A stretch of 64,000 nucleotides of DNA, from the NCBI RefSeq assembly GCF_036700095.1, contig NZ_CP144918.1, positions 1,923,001-1,987,000 of the forward strand, read 5' to 3'. A program made the position numbers and the translations under genes. Positions within the stretch are counted from its first letter, which is position 1. The number at the start of each line of letters is the position of its first letter. Of the stretch, positions 58,181 to 64,000 are shown piece by piece. The stretch comes from Pelagerythrobacter marensis. GTDB lineage: Bacteria; Pseudomonadota; Alphaproteobacteria; Sphingomonadales; Sphingomonadaceae. The notes under the pieces were generated by a model. It saw nothing but the letters and a program-made list of their open reading frames with translations. It had not been told where the DNA came from and searched no databases.

Positions 58181-58263
58181 GGCAGGCGATATGCCGGCCT
58201 CGTGCGTGCCATGCCAGTCCCGCGCGCGAAGCGTCCCGTCGGGGGACGCGCTGTGCGGGGAGG

Positions 58264-58878
58264 TTAACGCCCCAGACCGGCGGCCTGCCGCGCGAGCTGC
58301 TCTATCGCCGAAGGGTCGGGCGTGCCGCGCGGCGCGACCCAGCTCCCGCCGACGCACAGGACCGGATCGAACGCGAGCCATTCGGCGGCATTGTCCGGCC
58401 CTATGCCGCCGGTCGGGCAGAACCGGCAGGGACCGAACGGCGCCGCCAGGGCCTTGAGAGCCGGCAGCCCGCCGGCGGCCATGGCGGGGAAGAACTTGAA
58501 ATGCGTCAGCCCCAGGTCGAGCCCGCGCATGATGTCGCCGGCATTGGCGATCCCGGGAAGGAACGGCACGTTGCGATCGATCGCCGCGCGGCCCAGCGGC
58601 TCGGTCAGGCCGGGGGATACGATGAACTCGCTGCCTGCGCGCAGGGCCTGGTCCAGCTCATGCTCGTTGGTCACCGTCCCGGCGCCGACAATCGCGCCGG
58701 GGACCTGCTTCATCGCCGCGATCGCCTCCAGCGCGGCGGGCGTGCGCATGGTCACTTCCAGCACCGGCAGTCCGCCCGCCACCAGCGCCCGGGCCAGCGG
58801 CACGGCGTCGGCCACGTCGTCGATCACGATCACCGGGATCACGGGGGCGGTGTTCATCAGGGTGGCGATATCGGTCAT
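58264..58878 (-). CDS. eda: 2-keto-3-deoxy-6-phosphogluconate aldolase
   Basis: The 204-residue aldolase splits KDPG into pyruvate and glyceraldehyde-3-phosphate, the last Entner-Doudoroff step. It has Glu41 in VLEVTMRTPAAL, GAGTVTNEHEL and the Schiff-base Lys128 in THFKFFPA. It begins 3 bases after the edd stop, so the two are one operon. Confidence 0.95.
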   Translation of the reverse strand: MTDIATLMNTAPVIPVIVIDDVADAVPLARALVAGGLPVLEVTMRTPAALEAIAAMKQVPGAIVGAGTVTNEHELDQALRAGSEFIVSPGLTEPLGRAAIDRNVPFLPGIANAGDIMRGLDLGLTHFKFFPAMAAGGLPALKALAAPFGPCRFCPTGGIGPDNAAEWLAFDPVLCVGGSWVAPRGTPDPSAIEQLARQAAGLGR

Positions 58879-58881
58879 GGG

Positions 58882-60690
<1,809 letters not shown>

Positions 60691-60735
60691 GCGAGCCTCC
60701 TTTCCCAGGTTTGCGTTGTTCGGGCTGTCGAGCGG

Positions 60736-62175
60736 CTATTCATGCCAGGTCACCCCGTCGCGCTCGGCCAGGGCGATCGCGGCGCTCGGGCCCCAGCTGC
60801 CGGCCGTGTAAGTGCGTGGCTTCAGGCCCTGCTCGCTCCATCCGGCGCGGATCGCGTCGATCCATTCCCACTGCGCCTCCACCTCGTCGCGGCGGACGAA
60901 AAGCGTCTGGTCGCCTTCGAGCAAGTCGAGCAGCAGTCGTTCGTAAGCGATGCGGCGCACGGCGCCGGAGAAAGCGTGCGGCATCGCGATGTTGAGCGGC
61001 ACGCTGCGCAGGCGAATACCCTCGCGGTCCAGCCCGGGGACTTTGGCCATCAGCGACAGGGTGATATTCTCTTCCGGCTGAATCCCGATCACCAGCTTGT
61101 TGGCCTGGACTTTCGCGCCCTTGCCTTCGAAAATCGAGTGCGGGATGCAGCGGAACTGGACCACGATCTCGGTCACCCGTTCGGGCATCCGCTTGCCGGT
61201 GCGCAGATAGAACGGCACGCCCTTCCAGCGCCAGTTGTCGACGTGGGCCTTGATCGCGACGAACGTTTCGGTGTCGGAAACCTGGCCCAGTTCCTCGTCG
61301 TAACCGGGCACCGCCTCTCCCTGGATCGCGCCGGCGCGATACTGGCCGGTAACCGTTTCGCCTTCCGCGACCGCGCGCAGGCTGCGCAGGACCTTGACCT
61401 TCTCGTCCCGCACTGCGGTCGCATCGAAGCTGCCCGGCGGTTCCATCGCGACCAGCGCCAGCAACTGCAGCATATGGTTCTGCACCATGTCGCGCAGCGC
61501 GCCGGCGTCGTCGTAAAAGGCGACGCGTCCTTCAAGGCCGACCGTTTCCGCCACGGTGATCTGAACGTGTTCGATATGCGCGGCGTTCCACAGCGGCTCG
61601 AACAGGATATTGGCGAACCGCAGGGCGAGCAGGTTCTGCACCGTCTCCTTGCCCAGATAGTGATCGATGCGGAAAATCCGCTCTTCGGGAAAGGCCGCGG
61701 CGACCGCATCGTTGATCTCGCAACTTGTCGCCAGATCGGTTCCCAGCGGCTTTTCGAGGCACATGCGCACGTTCGGCCCGTCCAGCCCGGCGTGCTGGAG
61801 GCCGCGAATCGTGGGTTCGAACAGGCTCGGCGCGGTGGACAGGAAGATCGCGAGGCCGCGGGCGGGCTCTCCGACGCGTGCGGCCAGTTCCTCGTATCCC
61901 TCGAGTGTGGTGGCGTCGAGCGGCTGGTAGCTCAGCCGGTTGAGGAAATCCGCCATGCCGCCGCGCCGGTTGGCGGGCAGATATGTCTCCAGCGCCTCGC
62001 GCGCGAAATTGCGGAATTCGCCGTCGTCGAGGTCGGATCGTGCGGTCCCGACGATCCTGAGGTCCTGTGCCAGGAGCCCATCGTGATCGAGCGCGCATAG
62101 CGACGGCAGCAACATGCGCTGCGCCAGATCGCCCGTGGCGCCGAACAGGACCAGTCGATCCGCGGTGAAGCTCAT
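60736..62175 (-). CDS. zwf: Glucose-6-phosphate 1-dehydrogenase
   Basis: The 479-residue enzyme oxidises glucose-6-phosphate to the lactone with NADP+. It has the dinucleotide motif FGATGDLAQR (11-20) and the active-site RIDHYLGKE. It is first in the zwf-edd-eda cluster. No 6-phosphogluconolactonase gene lies between zwf and edd. A LacI-family gene is divergent, with a dyad in the shared 136-bp intergenic region. Confidence 0.96.
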   Translation of the reverse strand: MSFTADRLVLFGATGDLAQRMLLPSLCALDHDGLLAQDLRIVGTARSDLDDGEFRNFAREALETYLPANRRGGMADFLNRLSYQPLDATTLEGYEELAARVGEPARGLAIFLSTAPSLFEPTIRGLQHAGLDGPNVRMCLEKPLGTDLATSCEINDAVAAAFPEERIFRIDHYLGKETVQNLLALRFANILFEPLWNAAHIEHVQITVAETVGLEGRVAFYDDAGALRDMVQNHMLQLLALVAMEPPGSFDATAVRDEKVKVLRSLRAVAEGETVTGQYRAGAIQGEAVPGYDEELGQVSDTETFVAIKAHVDNWRWKGVPFYLRTGKRMPERVTEIVVQFRCIPHSIFEGKGAKVQANKLVIGIQPEENITLSLMAKVPGLDREGIRLRSVPLNIAMPHAFSGAVRRIAYERLLLDLLEGDQTLFVRRDEVEAQWEWIDAIRAGWSEQGLKPRTYTAGSWGPSAAIALAERDGVTWHE

Positions 62176-62197
62176 GCGTCGATGCCTTTCGCTCGTC

Positions 62198-62216
62198 GCC
62201 TGCTACCTAGGCAGGC
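62198..62216. promoter_or_regulatory. 19-bp dyad in the zwf/lacI-family intergenic region
   Basis: GCCTGC (62198-62203) and GCAGGC (62211-62216) surround TACCTAG, whose CCTAGG neighbourhood is itself nearly symmetric. The site is 23-41 bases upstream of the zwf start codon and about 96 bases from the start of the divergent regulator. Size and placement fit an operator for that LacI-family protein. This is inference from symmetry. Confidence 0.5.
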
Positions 62217-62311
62217 CGGTTCTCGCGCGCCAGTGTGCCGCATACATATTCAGCCTTGCTTGCGCTTTGCCGCGCTCTTGCCGATAGGGGGCGATAATAG
62301 GCGAGAGGTCA

Positions 62312-63340
62312 ATGGATACGCGAACGAAAAGGCGGCCGACGTCGATCGACGTGGCGGAACGGGCCGGCGTCAGCCAGTCGACCGTTTCGCGCGCGCTCGC
62401 AGGGTCCGAAGTCATCACCGAGGCGACCCGGGCCCGGGTTCTGCGCGCGGCGGAGGAAATCGGCTATTTCGTCGACGAACGCGCCGCGCGGCTGCGGCGC
62501 GGATCGACCGGAACGATTGCGGTCGTCGTCATCTGCCGCCCGGGCCAGAGCGCGGCGGACATCAATCCCTTTTCCTACATGCTGCTCGGCAGCGTCTGCC
62601 TTGCCGCATCGGAACGGGGGTTCGAGACCCTGGTTTCGTTCCAGGCGCGCGAAGAGGACCTGTTCGGCCATTACGAGGAACGCGGCTGGGCCGACGGACT
62701 GGTGGTGATCGGCACGACCACCAATCGCACGGCCTGGGACTATTTCCGCAAGCTGGAAAGCGCGGATCGCAATGTCGCCTACTGGGGTTCGCCGTTCGAG
62801 GATCTCGAGTGGGTGCGGTCGGATAACCGCGCGGCCGGGCGGCTCGCGGTCGAACATCTGCTTGCCCGGGGCTACCGCGCGCCGTGTTTTCTGGGCGCAA
62901 TCGATTCCTCGCAGCATCAGTTCGCCGAACGTTACGAAGGCTATTGCGAGGCGATGCGCGAGGCCGGGCTGACGCCCTGCCTTATCGCCACGCGCGAAGG
63001 CGCCACGCGGGAGGAGGAGGGCGAGGAAGCCTGCGCCCGATATCTCGCCGGTGGCGGCCGGGGCGACGCGATTTTCGCCGCTTGCGACGCCATGGCGCTC
63101 GGCGCGCTGGAGGAACTGGCCCGGCGCGGGGTTTCGGTCCCCGAGGAAATCGGGCTGGTCGGGTTCGACGATCTGCCGGCCACCCGTTTCAGCCGACCGC
63201 CGATCACCACGATCGCGCCCGACGCCGCTGCCGCCGGGGGGCTGCTGATCGACGCCGTGCTCGGCAACGGAGAGGACAGGGGCCAGCAACGCCGGCGGGT
63301 GCCCGTGTCACTGTCGCCGCGGGGAAGCACCGCGCGCTAG
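62312..63340 (+). CDS. LacI-family transcriptional regulator
   Basis: The 342-residue protein has an N-terminal LacI helix-turn-helix (TSIDVAERAGVSQSTVSRALAGS, about residues 10-32), a hinge near 55, and a periplasmic-binding-like effector domain (about 65-335; FAACDAMALGALEELARRG, GLVGFDDLPATRFSRPPITTI). It is divergent from zwf-edd-eda and probably controls those genes in response to a sugar-phosphate or sugar. The effector is unknown. GAGAGG precedes the ATG by 3-4 bases. Confidence 0.9.
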   Translation: MDTRTKRRPTSIDVAERAGVSQSTVSRALAGSEVITEATRARVLRAAEEIGYFVDERAARLRRGSTGTIAVVVICRPGQSAADINPFSYMLLGSVCLAASERGFETLVSFQAREEDLFGHYEERGWADGLVVIGTTTNRTAWDYFRKLESADRNVAYWGSPFEDLEWVRSDNRAAGRLAVEHLLARGYRAPCFLGAIDSSQHQFAERYEGYCEAMREAGLTPCLIATREGATREEEGEEACARYLAGGGRGDAIFAACDAMALGALEELARRGVSVPEEIGLVGFDDLPATRFSRPPITTIAPDAAAAGGLLIDAVLGNGEDRGQQRRRVPVSLSPRGSTAR

Positions 63341-63371
63341 TTTCGTTTTCGGTGCCGCTCCGTCGAAAGGG

Positions 63372-64000
63372 TCACCCGTGCGCGCCGAACTCGTTGGCGA
63401 TCGCGGTGGCGATCCGCAGGTTCAGCGCGTGGGCGCGTTCGATGGGGGCGATGAATTCCGCCTCGATCGCGGCATAGCCATCGGCGCCGTGATCGGGATA
63501 GTCCGACGGTTCTTCGAGCACATAGTCCGAAGGGCCGGGGAACCGGGTCGGGAAGGCGCGGCGCAGTTGCGCCAGGGCATCCTCCACCCGCAGGGTCAGG
63601 ACCATCTCGATCACGTCGCGGCGGCTGATATCGTTGGCCCGGCTGAAGGCCGGCACCGACACCGCGCGCAGGAACATGTGCTGCAACAATGTCAGGCGCA
63701 GGGCCTGGAGCACGCCGATGCGGCGCCGCACGTCCTCGCGGTTTTCGACCGGCGCCTCGTCCGGCAGCAGGTCGAGCAGGCGGTGCAGTTTCAGCGCATC
63801 GATCCTCAACCGCGAGGCCAGGCGGCGGAACACGCCGGCGCGGTCGTCCTTGACCAGATATTCGGCCAGCGCGGCACACGGTTCGGACAGATCCCGCTCC
63901 GTCCCGCGGTAGGTCCGACTGGCCCAGTAAGCGGAGTTGTACAATTCCCCGAAAGCGGCCACGGTCTTGATGCTGGCCAGGGCGTTGGAGGCACGGACCA
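63372..64000 (-). CDS. C-terminal part of a large protein, perhaps phosphoenolpyruvate carboxylase-like (partial)
   Basis: About 209 residues are visible; the frame stays open to the right edge of the window, so the gene starts outside. The segment is helical and conserved-looking: VRASNALASIKTVAAFGELY, RIGVLQALRLTLLQHMFLRA, DVIEMVLTLRVEDALAQLRRAFP and a tail ending in ANEFGAHG. It might be the end of an alphaproteobacterial phosphoenolpyruvate carboxylase, which would suit the central-carbon context, but no catalytic motif is visible. I cannot confirm the family. Confidence 0.45.
   Translation of the reverse strand, partial: VRASNALASIKTVAAFGELYNSAYWASRTYRGTERDLSEPCAALAEYLVKDDRAGVFRRLASRLRIDALKLHRLLDLLPDEAPVENREDVRRRIGVLQALRLTLLQHMFLRAVSVPAFSRANDISRRDVIEMVLTLRVEDALAQLRRAFPTRFPGPSDYVLEEPSDYPDHGADGYAAIEAEFIAPIERAHALNLRIATAIANEFGAHG

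Overview
The window is about 66% GC and almost completely filled with genes. It looks like ordinary chromosome from an alphaproteobacterium, most likely order Sphingomonadales (Erythrobacteraceae type). The grounds are these gene orders and signatures: pckA / chvI-chvG-hprK-rapZ-EIIA-HPr; lapA-pyrF-trpF-trpB-(trpA)-accD-folC; a CckA-type hybrid kinase; CpdR and an RcdA-type adaptor; LexA sites of the alphaproteobacterial type GTTC-N7-GTTC; and a zwf-edd-eda Entner-Doudoroff cluster. The genus is my inference. I see no prophage, insertion sequence, CRISPR array or rRNA. One tRNA (Val, GAC) is present. No stretch longer than 300 bases lacks a gene or RNA.

Layout. 1-2.7 kb: end of peptide deformylase, rmuC behind a LexA-like box, a lipoprotein and a META-domain lipoprotein. 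2.8-8.1 kb (minus): an rRNA/tRNA 2'-O-methyltransferase, the regulatory PTS (HPr, EIIA-Man, HprK) with RapZ, and the ChvG/ChvI two-component system, divergent from pckA. 10-15.9 kb: uvrD with its own LexA-like box, a secreted YDxWP-repeat protein, rsmD, rluB and a lone Rieske oxygenase. 16-25.6 kb: ampG, then folC, accD, trpA, a DUF559 endonuclease inside palindromic repeats, trpB, trpF, pyrF, lapA and rlmN. 25.8-32.5 kb: an outer-membrane beta-barrel, greB, soluble lytic transglycosylase, dapA, a DUF885 lipoprotein and smpB. 32.6-43.9 kb: DUF2062, cckA, two tandem DUF4139 proteins, recA with its LexA box, a methyltransferase and alaS. 43.9-49.3 kb: a small protein, a Kef-type antiporter, a GNAT/amidohydrolase fusion, icd and tRNA-Val. 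49.3-57.4 kb: cpdR, N-formylglutamate amidohydrolase, a giant hairpin, an rcdA-like gene, two DUF465 genes, ptsP, rodZ, cpoB-like and tilS. 57.4-64 kb: an L,D-transpeptidase, eda-edd-zwf, a divergent LacI-family regulator and the end of a large unidentified protein.

How it fits together. Three regulatory themes recur. (1) A regulatory PTS without sugar permease: EI-Ntr (ptsP), HPr, an EIIA and a short HprK, beside ChvGI and the gluconeogenic gene pckA. (2) Cell-cycle control of CtrA: CckA, CpdR and an RcdA-like adaptor. (3) DNA repair under LexA: recA, uvrD and rmuC each have a GTTC-N7-GTTC type site just upstream. Central carbon genes (pckA, icd, zwf, edd, eda) and cell-envelope genes (rodZ, cpoB-like, slt, ampG, L,D-transpeptidase) fill much of the rest.

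The most unusual structures are palindromic. A 490-bp DUF559-plus-repeat block separates trpB from trpA. A roughly 120-bp near-perfect inverted repeat exactly fills the gap between two convergent genes. A 118-bp composite palindrome lies downstream of icd. tilS appears to start at ATT.
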